This document shows positions 1 through 10,756 of a stretch of 49,522 nt of DNA, in pieces. The stretch covers positions 35,001-84,522 of the forward strand of contig RPFO01001863.1 of the NCBI GenBank assembly GCA_009746045.1, written 5' to 3'. Below the pieces are notes generated by a model. It was not told the DNA's origin, made no database searches, and worked only from the letters and a program-made list of their open reading frames with translations. A program made the position numbers and the translations under genes. The first letter of the stretch is position 1. Each line of letters starts with the position of its first letter. This DNA comes from Mesostigma viride (lineage: Eukaryota > Streptophyta > Mesostigmatophyceae > Mesostigmatales > Mesostigmataceae).

Positions 1-1084
1 ATGGGGTGCTGGCATGCATGCATGGGTGTAGTGGGGTGCTGGCATGCGTGTATGGGTGTCATGGGGTGCTGGCATGCATGGATGGGTGTCATGGGGTGCT
101 GGCATGCATGGATGGGTGTAGTGGGGTGCTGGCATGCATGGATGGGTGTCATGGGGTGCTGGCATGCATGGATGGGTGTCATGGGGTGCTGGCATGCGTG
201 GATGGGTGTAGTGGGGTGCTGGCATGCATGGATGGGTGTCATGGGGTGCTGGCATGCATGGATGGGTGTCATGGGGCGCTGGCATGTATGGATGGGTGTC
301 ATGGGGTGCTGGCATGCATGGATGGGTGTAATGGGGTGCTGGCATGCATGGATGGGTGTCATGGGGTGCTGGCATGCATGGATGGGTGTAGTGGGGCGCT
401 GGCATGCATGGATGGGTGTCATGGGGTGCTGGCATGCATGGATGGGTGTCATGGGGTGCTGGCATGCATGGATGGGTGTCATGGGGTGCTGGCATGCATG
501 GATGGGTGTCATGGGGTGCTGGCATGCGTGGATGGGTGTCATGAGGTGCTGGCATGCATGGATGGGTGTCATGGGGTGCTGGCATGCATGGATGGGTGTC
601 ATGGGGTGCTGGTATGCGTGTATGGGTGTCATGGGGTGCTGGCATGCATGGATGGGTGTCATGGGGTGCTGGCATGCATGGATGGGTGTCATGGGGTGCT
701 GGCATGCATGGATGGGTGTAATGGGGTGCTGGCATGCATGGATGGGTGTAATGGGGCGCTGGCATGCGTGGATGGGTGTCATGGGGTGCTGGCATGCATG
801 GATGGGTGTCATGGGGTGCTGGCATGCATGGATGGGTGTCATGGGGCGCTGGCATGTATGGATGGGTGTCATGGGGTGCTGGCATGCATGGATGGGTGTC
901 ATGGGGTGCTGGCATGCATGGATGGGTGTCATGGGGTGCTGGCATGCATGGATGGGTGTCATGGGGTGCTGGCATGCATGGATGGGTGTCATGGGGTGCT
1001 GGCATGCATGGATGGGTGTCATGGGGTGCTGGCATGCGTGGATGGGTGTCATGGGGTGCTGGCATGCATGGATGGGTGTAGTGG
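1..1084. repeat. 30-bp satellite, block A (about 36 units, cut by window edge)
   Basis: Near-perfect head-to-tail 30-bp units built around GGCATGCATGGATGG, with a few recurring variants: GTGTC, GTGTA, a CGCTGGCATGTATGG type and a GCGTGG type. The period is a multiple of three and most frames of the unit lack stops, so long open frames of 10-residue repeats appear on both strands. I treat these as a by-product of the repeat, not as genes. The block starts at the window edge, so its full length is unknown. Confidence 0.97.
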
Positions 1085-1360
1085 GGTGAACCATGAAAAA
1101 AAGCACGCAACACACCACGCGTCGTACCTTTTTATAGATGTTTCTTTTTTTTTATGGGGCCGGCCGGGGGCGGCGGTGGCGGCAAAACTGAAGCTAGTGA
1201 CACCGCGCAGATGACGCCGTGAACATGTCGCGTTGTACCGTAGAAGATACGAACAAAAAACAAAACACGAAAAAAGAGAGGCGGACCGCATATGACAGGG
1301 ACGAAAAAAAGTCAGACACAAAGCCTGTGTTATCTGGCATGCATAAATACATGTGGTGTG
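1085..1360. repeat. satellite linker copy 1
   Basis: A unique-looking ~275-bp segment separating satellite blocks, repeated nearly identically at 3401, 3885 and 5240 and with small changes twice more up to 6190. It contains a GGGGCCGGCCGGGGGC core, a T-rich stretch, and a TATAAAAAGG motif on the minus strand. It ends in GGCATGCATAAATACATG, which resembles a diverged satellite unit. Confidence 0.95.
1127..1136 (-). promoter_or_regulatory. TATA-like motif in linker, facing satellite block A
   Basis: TATAAAAAGG read on the minus strand. The same motif is at 3442-3451, 3926-3935 and 5281-5290; it is one base shorter at 5941-5949 and broken in the copy near 5611. It lies about 45 bp from the satellite block, so any transcript starting there would run into the C-rich strand of the array. 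Promoter function is inference; only the motif and its conservation are seen. Confidence 0.35.
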
Positions 1361-3400
1361 GTGCTGGCATGCGTGGATGGGTGTCATGGGGTGCTGGCAT
1401 GCATGGATGGGTGTCATGGGGTGCTGGCATGCATGGATGGGTGTCATGGGGCGCTGGCATGTATGGATGGGTGTCATGGGGTGCTGGCATGCATGGATGG
1501 GTGTAATGGGGTGCTGGCATGCATGGATGGGTGTCATGGGGTGCTGGCATGCATGGATGGGTGTCATGAGGTGCTGGCATGCATGGATGGGTGTCATGGG
1601 GTGCTGGCATGCATGGATGGGTGTCATGGGGTGCTGGTATGCGTGTATGGGTGTCATGGGGTGCTGGCATGCATGGATGGGTGTCATGGGGTGCTGGCAT
1701 GCATGGATGGGTGTCATGGGGTGCTGGCATGCATGGATGGGTGTAATGGGGTGCTGGCATGCATGGATGGGTGTAATGGGGCGCTGGCATGCGTGGATGG
1801 GTGTCATGGGGTGCTGGCATGCATGGATGGGTGTCATGGGGTGCTGGCATGCATGGATGGGTGTCATGGGGCGCTGGCATGCATGGATGGGTGTCATGGG
1901 GTGCTGGCATGCATGGATGGGTGTAATGGGGTGCTGGCATGCATGGATGGGTGTAATGGGGCGCTGGCATGCGTGGATGGGTGTCATGGGGTGCTGGCAT
2001 GCATGGATGGGTGTCATGGGGTGCTGGCATGCATGGATGGGTGTCATGGGGCGCTGGCATGTATGGATGGGTGTCATGGGGTGCTGGCATGCATGGATGG
2101 GTGTAATGGGGTGCTGGCATGCATGGATGGGTGTCATGGGGTGCTGGCATGCATGGATGGGTGTCATGGGGTGCTGGCATGCATGGATGGGTGTCATGGG
2201 GTGCTGGCATGCATGGATGGGTGTCATGGGGTGCTGGCATGCATGGATGGGTGTAATGGGGTGCTGGCATGCATGGATGGGTGTAGTGGGGCGCTGGCAT
2301 GCATGGATGGGTGTCATGGGGTGCTGGCATGCATGGATGGGTGTAATGGGGCGCTGGCATGCGTGGATGGGTGTAGTGGGGTGCTGGCATGCGTGGATGG
2401 GTGTAGTGGGGTGCTGGCATGCATGGATGGGTGTCATGGGGTGCTGGCATGCATGGATGGGTGTCATGGGGCGCTGGCATGTATGGATGGGTGTCATGGG
2501 GTGCTGGCATGCATGGATGGGTGTCATGGGGTGCTGGCATGCATGGATGGGTGTCATGGGGTGCTGGCATGCATGGATGGGTGTCATGGGGTGCTGGCAT
2601 GCATGGATGGGTGTAATGGGGTGCTGGCATGCATGGATGGGTGTCATGGGGTGCTGGCATGCATGGATGGGTGTCATGGGGTGCTGGCATGCATGGATGG
2701 GTGTCATGGGGTGCTGGCATGCATGGATGGGTGTAGTGGGGCGCTGGCATGCATGGATGGGTGTCATGGGGTGCTGGCATGCATGGATGGGTGTCATGGG
2801 GTGCTGGCATGCATGGATGGGTGTCATGGGGTGCTGGCATGCATGGATGGGTGTCATGGGGTGCTGGCATGCATGGATGGGTGTCATGGGGCGCTGGCAT
2901 GTATGGATGGGTGTCATGGGGTGCTGGCATGCATGGATGGGTGTAATGGGGCGCTGGCATGCGTGGATGGGTGTAGTGGGGTGCTGGCATGCGTGGATGG
3001 GTGTAGTGGGGTGCTGGCATGCATGGATGGGTGTCATGGGGTGCTGGCATGCATGGATGGGTGTCATGGGGCGCTGGCATGTATGGATGGGTGTCATGGG
3101 GTGCTGGCATGCATGGATGGGTGTCATGGGGTGCTGGCATGCATGGATGGGTGTCATGGGGTGCTGGCATGCATGCATGGGTGTAGTGGGGTGCTGGCAT
3201 GCGTGTATGGGTGTCATGGGGTGCTGGCATGCATGGATGGGTGTCATGGGGTGCTGGCATGCATGGATGGGTGTCATGGGGTGCTGGCATGCATGGATGG
3301 GTGTCATGGGGTGCTGGCATGCATGGATGGGTGTCATGGGGTGCTGGCATGCGTGGATGGGTGTCATGGGGTGCTGGCATGCATGGATGGGTGTAGTGGG
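1361..3400. repeat. 30-bp satellite, block B (68 units)
   Basis: The span is exactly 2,040 bp, i.e. 68 whole units, bounded by linkers on both sides. Variant units recur in the same order several times, showing internal segmental duplication. The last two units before the linker (a GCGTGG type then a GTGTAGTGGG type) match those ending blocks A, C and D, so block boundaries are conserved. Confidence 0.97.
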
Positions 3401-3674
3401 GTGAACCATGAAAAAAAGCACGCAACACACCACGCGTCGTACCTTTTTATAGATGTTTCTTTTTTTTATGGGGCCGGCCGGGGGCGGCGGTGGCGGCAAA
3501 ACTGAAGCTAGTGACACCGCGCAGATGACGCCGTGAACATGTCGCGTTGTACCGTAGAAGATGCGAACAAAAAACAAAACACGAAAAAAGAGAGGCGGAC
3601 CGCATATGACAGGGACGAAAAAAAGTCAGACACAAAGCCTGTGTTATCTGGCATGCATAAATACATGTGGTGTG
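3401..3674. repeat. satellite linker copy 2
   Basis: Same linker as at 1085-1360, differing by a few substitutions and T-run length. The minus-strand TATAAAAAGG motif is at 3442-3451. Confidence 0.95.
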
Positions 3675-3884
3675 GTGCTGGCATGCGTGGATGGGTGTCA
3701 TGGGGTGCTGGCATGCATGGATGGGTGTCATGGGGTGCTGGCATGCATGGATGGGTGTCATGGGGTGCTGGCATGCATGGATGGGTGTCATGGGGTGCTG
3801 GCATGCATGGATGGGTGTCATGGGGTGCTGGCATGCGTGGATGGGTGTCATGGGGTGCTGGCATGCATGGATGGATGTAGTGGG
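3675..3884. repeat. 30-bp satellite, block C (7 units)
   Basis: Exactly 210 bp, seven whole units, between two linkers. Its last unit carries GGATGGATGTAG instead of GGATGGGTGTAG, a change shared with the last unit of block D, so the ends of C and D descend from a common copy. Confidence 0.96.
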
Positions 3885-4159
3885 GTGAACCATGAAAAAA
3901 AGCACGCAACACACCACGCGTCGTACCTTTTTATAGATGTTTCTTTTTTTTTATGGGGCCGGCCGGGGGCGGCGGTGGCGGCAAAACTGAAGCTAGTGAC
4001 ACCGCGCAGATGACGCCGTGAACATGTCGCGTTGTACCGTAGAAGATGCGAACAAAAAACAAAACACGAAAAAAGAGAGGCGGACCGCATATGACAGGGA
4101 CGAAAAAAAGTCAGACACAAAGCCTGTGTTATCTGGCATGCATAAATACATGTGGTGTG
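3885..4159. repeat. satellite linker copy 3
   Basis: Almost identical to the linker at 3401-3674. TATAAAAAGG on the minus strand is at 3926-3935. Confidence 0.95.
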
Positions 4160-5239
4160 GTGCTGGCATGCGTGGATGGGTGTCATGGGGTGCTGGCATG
4201 CATGGATGGGTGTCATGGGGTGCTGGCATGCATGGATGGGTGTAATGGGGTGCTGGCATGCATGGATGGGTGTAATGGGGCGCTGGCATGCGTGGATGGG
4301 TGTCATGGGGTGCTGGCATGCATGGATGGGTGTCATGAGGTGCTGGCATGCATGGATGGGTGTCATGGGGTGCTGGCATGCATGGATGGGTGTCATGGGG
4401 TGCTGGCATGCATGGATGGGTGTCATGGGGTGCTGGCATGCGTGGATGGGTGTCATGGGGTGCTGGCATGCATGGATGGGTGTCATGGGGTGCTGGCATG
4501 CATGGATGGGTGTAGTGGGGTGCTGGCATGCATGGATGGGTGTCATGGGGTGCTGGCATGCATGGATGGGTGTCATGGGGTGCTGGCATGCATGGATGGG
4601 TGTAGTGGGGTGCTGGCATGCGTGTATGGGTGTCATGGGGTGCTGGCATGCATGGATGGGTGTCATGGGGTGCTGGCATGCATGGATGGGTGTAATGGGG
4701 CGCTGGCATGCGTGGATGGGTGTAGTGGGGTGCTGGCATGCGTGGATGGGTGTAGTGGGGTGCTGGCATGCATGGATGGGTGTCATGGGGTGCTGGCATG
4801 CATGGATGGGTGTCATGGGGCGCTGGCATGTATGGATGGGTGTCATGGGGTGCTGGCATGCATGGATGGGTGTAATGGGGTGCTGGCATGCATGGATGGG
4901 TGTAGTGGGGCGCTGGCATGCATGGATGGGTGTCATGGGGTGCTGGCATGCATGGATGGGTGTAATGGGGCGCTGGCATGCGTGGATGGGTGTAGTGGGG
5001 TGCTGGCATGCGTGGATGGGTGTAGTGGGGTGCTGGCATGCATGGATGGGTGTCATGGGGTGCTGGCATGCATGGATGGGTGTCATGGGGCGCTGGCATG
5101 TATGGATGGGTGTCATGGGGTGCTGGCATGCATGGATGGGTGTCATGGGGTGCTGGCATGCATGGATGGGTGTCATGGGGTGCTGGCATGCGTGGATGGG
5201 TGTCATGGGGTGCTGGCATGCATGGATGGATGTAGTGGG
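4160..5239. repeat. 30-bp satellite, block D (36 units)
   Basis: Exactly 1,080 bp, 36 units, with the same variant set as blocks A and B. Whole-unit block lengths (68, 7, 36) imply exchange in register. Confidence 0.97.
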
Positions 5240-5515
5240 GTGAACCATGAAAAAAAGCACGCAACACACCACGCGTCGTACCTTTTTATAGATGTTTCTT
5301 TTTTTTTTATGGGGCCGGCCGGGGGCGGCGGTGGCGGCAAAAATGAAGCTAGTGACACCGCGCAGATGACGCCGTGAACATGTCGCGTTGTACCGTAGAA
5401 GATACGAACAAAAAACAAAACACGAAAAAAGAGAGGCGGACCGCATATGACAGGGAAGAAAAAAAGTCAGACACACAGCCTGTGTTATCTGGCATGCATA
5501 AATACATGTGGTGTG
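5240..5515. repeat. satellite linker copy 4
   Basis: Last linker that directly follows a 30-bp satellite block. The T-run is slightly longer, and TATAAAAAGG is at 5281-5290 on the minus strand. It is followed by linker copies that lack satellite. Confidence 0.94.
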
Positions 5516-6190
5516 GTGCTGGCATGCATAAATACATGTGCCAGCAAACCTGAGCTGCAAGGGAGCGAGAAAACCAAGAAAAAAAGCACGCAACACACCA
5601 CGCGTCGTACCTTTTACAGATAGATGTTTCTTTTTTTTAATGGGGCCGGCCGGGGGCGGCGGTGGCGGCAAAACTGAAGCTAGTGACACCGCGCAGATGA
5701 CGCCGTGAACATGTCGCGTTGTACCGTAGAAGATACGAACAAAAAACAAAACACGAAAAAAGAGAGGCGGACCGCATATGACAGGGAAGAAAAAAAGTCA
5801 GACACACAGCCTGTGTTATCTGGCATGCATAAATACATGTGGTGTGGTGCCGGCATGCATAAATACATGTGCCAGCAAACCTGAGCTGCAAGGGAGCGAG
5901 AAAACCAAGAAAAAAAGCACGCAACACACCACGCGTCGTACCTTTTATAGATAGATGTTTCTTTTTTTTAATGGGGCCGGCCGGGTGCGGCGGTGGCGGC
6001 AAAACTGAAGCTAGTGACACCGCGCAGATGACGCCGTGAACATGTCGCGTTGTACCGTAGAAGATACGAACAAAAAACAAAACACGAAAAAAGAGAGGCG
6101 GACCACATATGACAGGGACGAAAAAAAGTCAGACACACAGCCTGTGTTATCTGGCATGCATAAATACATGTGGTGTGGTGCCGGCATGCA
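5516..6190. repeat. two further linker copies in ~330-bp tandem, without satellite
   Basis: Linker copies 5 and 6 follow at about 330-bp spacing. Where the other copies have a satellite block, these have a ~65-bp spacer (CCAGCAAACCTGAGCTGCAA and on). The TATA-like motif is broken in copy 5 (CCTTTTACAG) and shortened in copy 6. Homology stops near 6190 at GGCATGCATAAATA. Confidence 0.92.
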
Positions 6191-6870
6191 TAAATATCAA
6201 CGTTATTAACCAAGAATGGCAGCCGGGGGAAAGATGTCGACTACATTGCAGGCCGGAAAAAACGATCATACGGAACTGGCATGGCAAGAAAACCCAGCAA
6301 CCCAGCAACGCAGCTATAAAGCCCAGAAAAGAAAACATGCACGACAGCCTGCTTCAATAATGCATTGATTCCAACAAATGAATAAGTGGGGCTGCCATTC
6401 GTACCTTTTTTTCTTTTTCCGGGGTTTACTCGATACAGGGCGCACGCAAGGATGCTGCACACAATTAAAGGCACAATTAAAGGCATACACCATAAGCAAG
6501 CGAATCAGTTGACGGGCTAAACACAATTAAAGCAAACGCGACGTTCAGAATCACAGCTACAATTTCTGATTCTTCTAGCCCGTCAACGAGCTGCTTGTGG
6601 ACAACTATCTGTCAAAAGCATCCATGTACATCCGCCATTGCTCACCTCTTTCTTCACTCCGAATAGCGACAATGGCTTTGCTCAGTTGAATATGGCTGTC
6701 GGGTTGCTAATATCGTTGTCACTTTCGGCCGATGTCGCGAATACCCGCCGTTGATGCTCGGGTGCAAGGTGCATCCACGGTGTCGGTCTTCCAGGAGGGC
6801 TGGAAAGCGCCAACGCAGCACCTGCAATTCAAATTCCCTGGTGCTGGTATGCCGACGCGCAAATGGAATG
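6191..6870. other. no gene seen; short repeats only
   Basis: No convincing coding exon. CACAATTAAAGGC-like words recur at about 6460-6530, and there is one inverted repeat (separate entry). Open frames on both strands here are short and compositionally unremarkable. Confidence 0.6.
6508..6587. repeat. 80-bp foldback with 12-bp arms
   Basis: GTTGACGGGCTA at 6508-6519 is the exact reverse complement of TAGCCCGTCAAC at 6576-6587. The inner arms also hold CAGAATC and GATTCT words. This could be a small foldback element or a hairpin; no target-site duplication was found. Confidence 0.6.
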
Positions 6871-7063
6871 GCGCGGCGCCTAAAAGGCGCCGCGCGCGGG
6901 AAAAAAATTGACGCGCCAAACGATATGGCGCGGCGCCGTCCCGGCGCCGCGCTGAAAAATACTTGCAGTCGCAACTGTGACGTGGCGCTGCAGACCACAC
7001 GGTAGGGAATTCGCAGCGCCATATATGGCGCCACGCCGACTCCTGACGCCGTGTGGCGCCACA
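6871..7063. repeat. cluster of GGCGCC hairpins and palindromes
   Basis: Four structures in 200 bp: an 11-bp perfect stem 6871-6881/6885-6895 (GCGCGGCGCCT, 3-nt loop); a 10-bp stem 6928-6937/6943-6952 (GCGCGGCGCC, 5-nt loop); a 16-bp palindrome GCGCCATATATGGCGC at 7016-7031; and a 12-bp palindrome TGTGGCGCCACA at 7052-7063. Similar GGCGCC-rich foldbacks occur in plant repeats, but I cannot assign a family. Confidence 0.85.
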
Positions 7064-7175
7064 TGGACGCGGCGCTGCACACAGCTCGAGCCCATTTTTT
7101 CACATTCCTGCTACCTGATTGGACGCCTGGCGGAGGAAGCTTTTCACGGCGCGACGCCGAGGGGCTTCAAAAACG

Positions 7176-7183
7176 TATATAAG
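7176..7183 (+). promoter_or_regulatory. TATA-box-like motif
   Basis: TATATAAG in a GC-rich setting just downstream of the GGCGCC cluster. A short frame starts at ATG 7208 and ends at 7315 (36 codons), with no recognisable product. Promoter role is inferred from the motif alone. Confidence 0.3.
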
Positions 7184-7323
7184 CAGGCAAAATTTCTCCG
7201 AAATTTAATGAACGAGCGCGACGCGGAGACCATGCTAGTGTGCGGAACTGGTGAACCACACCGGTACGGGACAGATTCTTGGCTGATCCTCGTAGTACCT
7301 CGTGAACACGTCTAGTAGGCCCG

Positions 7324-7353
7324 GGTTCAACTCCCGTCGTAACATTTTTTTTT
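7324..7353 (+). other. pol III B-box-like motif with T-run terminator (possible SINE tail)
   Basis: GGTTCAACTCC at 7324-7334 matches the B-box consensus GGTTCRANNCC, and a run of nine T at 7345-7353 would stop RNA polymerase III. I could not fold a cloverleaf around it or find a matching acceptor stem, so it is not called a tRNA. A tRNA-derived SINE remnant is the best guess. Confidence 0.3.
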
Positions 7354-7784
7354 GGGTTGGTGTGGCAAGCCTATAAAGCAATCCGCAAACCACTACACGG
7401 CTGGTAAGATTTAATATAATTAGCAACCTAATAGCTATATCAAAAATGTTTATGGGCATGGAAATTTTTAATATGTTGATATTAGACTGCAATGAAACGA
7501 ATATGCAACCTGCCCCCCGATGTTTAATACAATAATTATTATTATTATTTGTGGCATGAATATAATAATTGTGTAAAATACAATGCTATGTGCAATATAT
7601 TGCTGGTATGCCATGCAATTGTAACCAACAGGTGCAAGACCAAAAGGCGTCTTCAGGGCCCACTGCTGCAAACAAGAGCTATGGCGGCGGGAGGTGCGTG
7701 CAGGGTTACGGATTTACGGGGTTGTTGACCACCAAATTTGTTGTTACGTGTGTTATGGAAACATTTCAGTCGAATTTCTGGATT
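7354..7784. other. no gene seen (AT-rich intergenic)
   Basis: AT-rich sequence with a short ATTATTATT run near 7533-7550. No exon-like frame and no repeat family recognised. Confidence 0.5.
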
Positions 7785-7801
7785 CCAACGGTCGTTAAGG
7801 T

Positions 7802-7809
7802 TATAAAAA
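7802..7809 (+). promoter_or_regulatory. TATA-like motif upstream of the 62-bp array and gene 1
   Basis: TATAAAAA lies 40 bp before the 62-bp tandem repeat and about 660 bp before the first gene-1 exon. A degenerate copy of the 14-bp palindrome, CCAACGGTCGTTAA, is at 7785-7798. It could be the gene-1 promoter, in which case the repeat array would be 5' leader or intron. No transcript evidence is available. Confidence 0.3.
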
Positions 7810-7841
7810 GTGCGTTGGGATTCGGAAATTCACTTTCTGGC

Positions 7842-8399
7842 GTGTAAAAAATGCAGGTGTTGGCGAGTTTTCGGCCCGCTTTCAGGGGTCCAACGGCCGT
7901 TGGGTGTCTAAAATGCATGTGTTAGCGTGTTTCCGGCCCACTTTCAGGGGCCCAACGGCCGTTGGGTGTAAAAAATGCATGTGTTGGCGTGTTTTCGGCC
8001 CGCTTTCAGGGGTCCAACGGCCGTTGGGTGTCGAAAATGCATGTGTTGGCGTGTTTCAGGCCCACTTTCAGGGGTCCAACGGCCGTTGGGTGTCGAAAAT
8101 GCATGTGTTGGCGTGTTTTCGGCCCGCTTTCAGGGGTCCAACGGCCGTTGGGTGTCGAAAATGCATGTGTTGGCGTGTTTCAGGCCCACTTTCAGGGGTC
8201 CAACGGCCGTTGGGTGTCGAAAATGCATGTGTTGGCGTGTTTTCGGCCCGCTTTCTGGGGTCCAACGGCCGTTGGGTGTCGAAAATGCATGTGTTGGCGT
8301 GTTTCAGGCCCACTTTCGGGGGTCCAACGGCCGTTGGGTGTCGAAAATGCATGTGTTGGCGTGTTTCAGGCTTACTTTCAGGGGTCCAACGGCCGTTGG
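7842..8399. repeat. nine copies of a 62-bp repeat, each ending in CCAACGGCCGTTGG
   Basis: The palindrome starts at 7890, 7952, 8014, 8076, 8138, 8200, 8262, 8324 and 8386, a spacing of exactly 62 bp. Units mostly alternate between a form with TTTTCGGCCCGC and a form with TTTCAGGCCCAC, giving a 124-bp dimer. Each unit also carries AAAATGCATGTGTTGGCGTG. The open frames across it are repeat artefacts. The array ends 70 bp before the first gene-1 exon. Confidence 0.97.
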
Positions 8400-8469
8400 G
8401 ACGTACAAATTGGGTAATTGTTGGAAAGCAATAATTTGATAAAATGTCAAAACTTCGTCTGGATTCTGT

Positions 8470-9636
8470 ATGCGCGCGGATGCAGGTGAAGCGCACAACA
8501 AAGACCAAAGTCTCAAGTACGTCGAGATCAAGGGCAACCAACTTGCCCTCGACATGGCCAGCGCAATGGAATACTTGCTGAAGGACAACAATCACAAGAC
8601 TGAAAACACGAAAACTGCAGTAGGCTTGAGGGCGCTTGAGCGGCTGCCAGGTGCGGTTGTGAAGGTTATGGGGAAACAGTACCGCCCTGCGCTGAAAAGA
8701 AAGGCGTCGGAGTCCTTCGCTCAGGAGGTTGTCGCTAATATCGTGCAAGGTTTCCAGGAATTGGGCAAGTCGGATGAGCACAGGAACGCGAAGTGCGCTG
8801 TGCTGTCAATGTGCTTGGGAAAGGACGGCATGAACAATCAAGGGCATTGCACTCTCGCGCGGCTGCTTCACGTCACGCCCAAGGATATCCAGACCGCAAG
8901 GGGAATGAGGATGGGGGGCGACCTTCCCGCCCTGAAGGCGCCCCCTCGTGCTTTACGGTCGGACAAGTTTCCGGAGGAGGTCAAAGAAATCGTCGGGAGT
9001 TACTGGTTGTCAGACCTAAACACGAGGGCGTCTCCCAACCATAAGGACGTGGTCAATGAGTTCGAAAGGAAGGGAAACGCCAGGATTCTCATTTCCTCCC
9101 AGGGCGGAAGGTACTATTTGGACTCGCTTGAAACGATTTACAAGCGGTTCTGTTCTGACGCGTCGCCGTACAAGGGAGGTATCGTGACGACTGCGGACGG
9201 GACAAGGTACAAGGTGGGGTACACGAAGTTCGTGGAGTTCATGCCCAAGTGCGTAAAGGGCGTGTGGAAGGACCGGGACTTGTGCGCATGCGAAAAGCAC
9301 GTCGTCTTCGAGTCTCTGCTCTCTGCCTTCACCAAAGGCGTCAAGGAGTTGAAGAGCACGCTGGAGATCGAGGAGAGGGAGGGTATCCCTTCCGTGCCTG
9401 ACAATGCCCATGATTTCGTTCGACGTTTCACCTGCCACAGGGCTGAGAGGGGGGAGGGGGGGCAAGGAGGGGGGAGGACGGGCGGCCCGTTCGTTAACGT
9501 CCCAATGAACTGCTTGGAAGGGACGTGCAACGAGTGTGGGATTTCCGAGTTCATCGTGACGGACCAGATGAAGGGGTGGACAAAGAAGTACACGTGGTTC
9601 GACTTCATAAAGGAGGGCACAGCGCCCCGTGGGACG
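8470..9636 (+). CDS. gene 1, exon 1: N-terminal and zinc-knuckle part of a transposase-like protein
   Basis: 389 codons ending in phase 0 at a GTAAGC donor (9637). ATG 8470 is the first after an in-frame stop at 8440. However, GGATGCAG just inside could be an intron acceptor, with the 62-bp array as part of an upstream intron, so the start is not certain. Toward the C-terminal end the product has a CAC..H group (C272, C274, H277) and a C-X4-C-X2-C group (C348, C353, C356), followed by an aromatic WFDFI segment. This order, cysteine knuckles then an acidic catalytic-like core in the next exon, matches from memory a large eukaryotic family of transposase-like proteins common in metazoan genomes. 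Membership is inferred from motifs; no search was run. The reading frame is intact. Confidence 0.75.
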
Positions 9637-9641
9637 GTAAG

Positions 9642-9877
9642 CATGTATATTTGCATCGTTGAATATATATATGTAGACTTTCATACTTCCAACGGCCGTT
9701 GGCGTTGGGAAATTCCCAGCTGCTGACTTCCATTCTTCGGTCAATCCATGGTGCGCGGGCATGTATATTTGCATCGTTGAATATATATATGTAGACTTTC
9801 ATACTTCCAACGGCCGTTGGCGTTGGGAAATTCCCAGCTGCTGACTTCCATTCTTCGGTCATTCCATGGTGCGCGGG
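9642..9877. repeat. intron 1 of gene 1: two tandem 118-bp copies, each with CCAACGGCCGTTGG
   Basis: Copies 9642-9759 and 9760-9877 are nearly identical, differing by about one base. The palindromes are at 9689-9702 and 9807-9820. They fill almost the whole intron (9637-9892), which ends in TGTGTTGCAG. Each copy also contains (AT)n next to GTAGACTTTC. Confidence 0.95.
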
Positions 9878-9892
9878 TGTGTTGTGTTGCAG

Positions 9893-10648
9893 GAGGAGGA
9901 TGTGGCGCCGCAAATGAACCTGCAGCAAAAACTCATCAAGTCAACCCTCTCGGAGCTCCATGAACTCATTACGGCGCGCTTCCCGGAATTCGCCATTCAC
10001 GTCCATACATGGGCCTGGCAGCACCACGCTTACAAGGAGTGCATTGACGTGATGCCGCTGGGAACGGTGGTGGTCCTGATGGACTACTCGGAGAACTATT
10101 CGGACCACCTGCAGAAACAGTTGCAGGCGCAGTACTGGTACCCAAGTAGTTACGTCCTGATGCCGGTGATCGTGATGTACCGTGATCCCGTATCGCTGGA
10201 AATCAAAAGGGTGAAGCACGATTACATGGGGAAGGACGTACCGAGGAATGCCCAGACCCTGGAGTTCGTGATGAAGAATACCCTTAAGGTGCTGAGGGAG
10301 GAGGGGGTGGAGGTGAGGAACTGGATCAGTTGGTCCGACAACTGTAAGGAGCAGTTCCAATCCCGGTATGTGGTGGCGATGGCTGCGGACCTGCTCGAGG
10401 CCGACCCCGACTTGGACACATTGGAGTGGAACTACTCATGTGCAGGACATGGGAAGGGGGAGTCGGACGGGGAGGGGGGGACGGTGAAAAGCATCCTCAA
10501 AAGAGCGCAGATGCAGGAGGACAATCGGAACCTGAATACGGTGGAGGCACTGGTGGCCTACCTGAACCGGGATTGGAGAACCGGCAAAGACTCGAGTCGA
10601 CCATCGGCACAATCGGACGTGGTTCGACGGGCATTTCTTCTCGATAAC
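9893..10648 (+). CDS. gene 1, exon 2: DDE-like core
   Basis: 252 codons, phase 0 at both ends, from the acceptor TTGCAG to the donor GTAAGT at 10649. It holds the family's most telling blocks: MDYSENY (D at exon residue 64, joined residue 453); WSDNCKEQF (D149, joined 538); and GHGKGESDGEGGTVK (H186; E190 and D192, joined 579 and 581). The two spaced aspartates followed by an acidic residue in a glycine-rich block fit an RNase H-fold DDE/DDD transposase or a domesticated relative. The catalytic assignment is inference from spacing. The frame is uninterrupted. The intron that follows (10649-10948) carries four palindromes. Confidence 0.78.
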
Positions 10649-10756
10649 GTAAGTAAAGACAGTTGCTTTCTGGTGGTCAAGTGCAGTTCTATAATTTGTC
10701 TCTGGTTACACTTTACAGAGGACAGCTTCCTTGATGCAGTTTGAAGTTTCATAAGG

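Noticed and set aside
1049-5749. Minus-strand open frames of 630-840 codons across satellite and linkers
   Set aside because: The 30-bp unit is a multiple of three and lacks stops in most frames on both strands, so long frames are expected. No start context, introns or known domain support a gene.
7230-7345. Complete tRNA gene
   Set aside because: Only a B-box-like word and a T-run are present; A-box and acceptor stem do not fit.
7842-8399. CRISPR-like array
   Set aside because: Units are repeated in full, with no variable spacers, in a eukaryotic setting.
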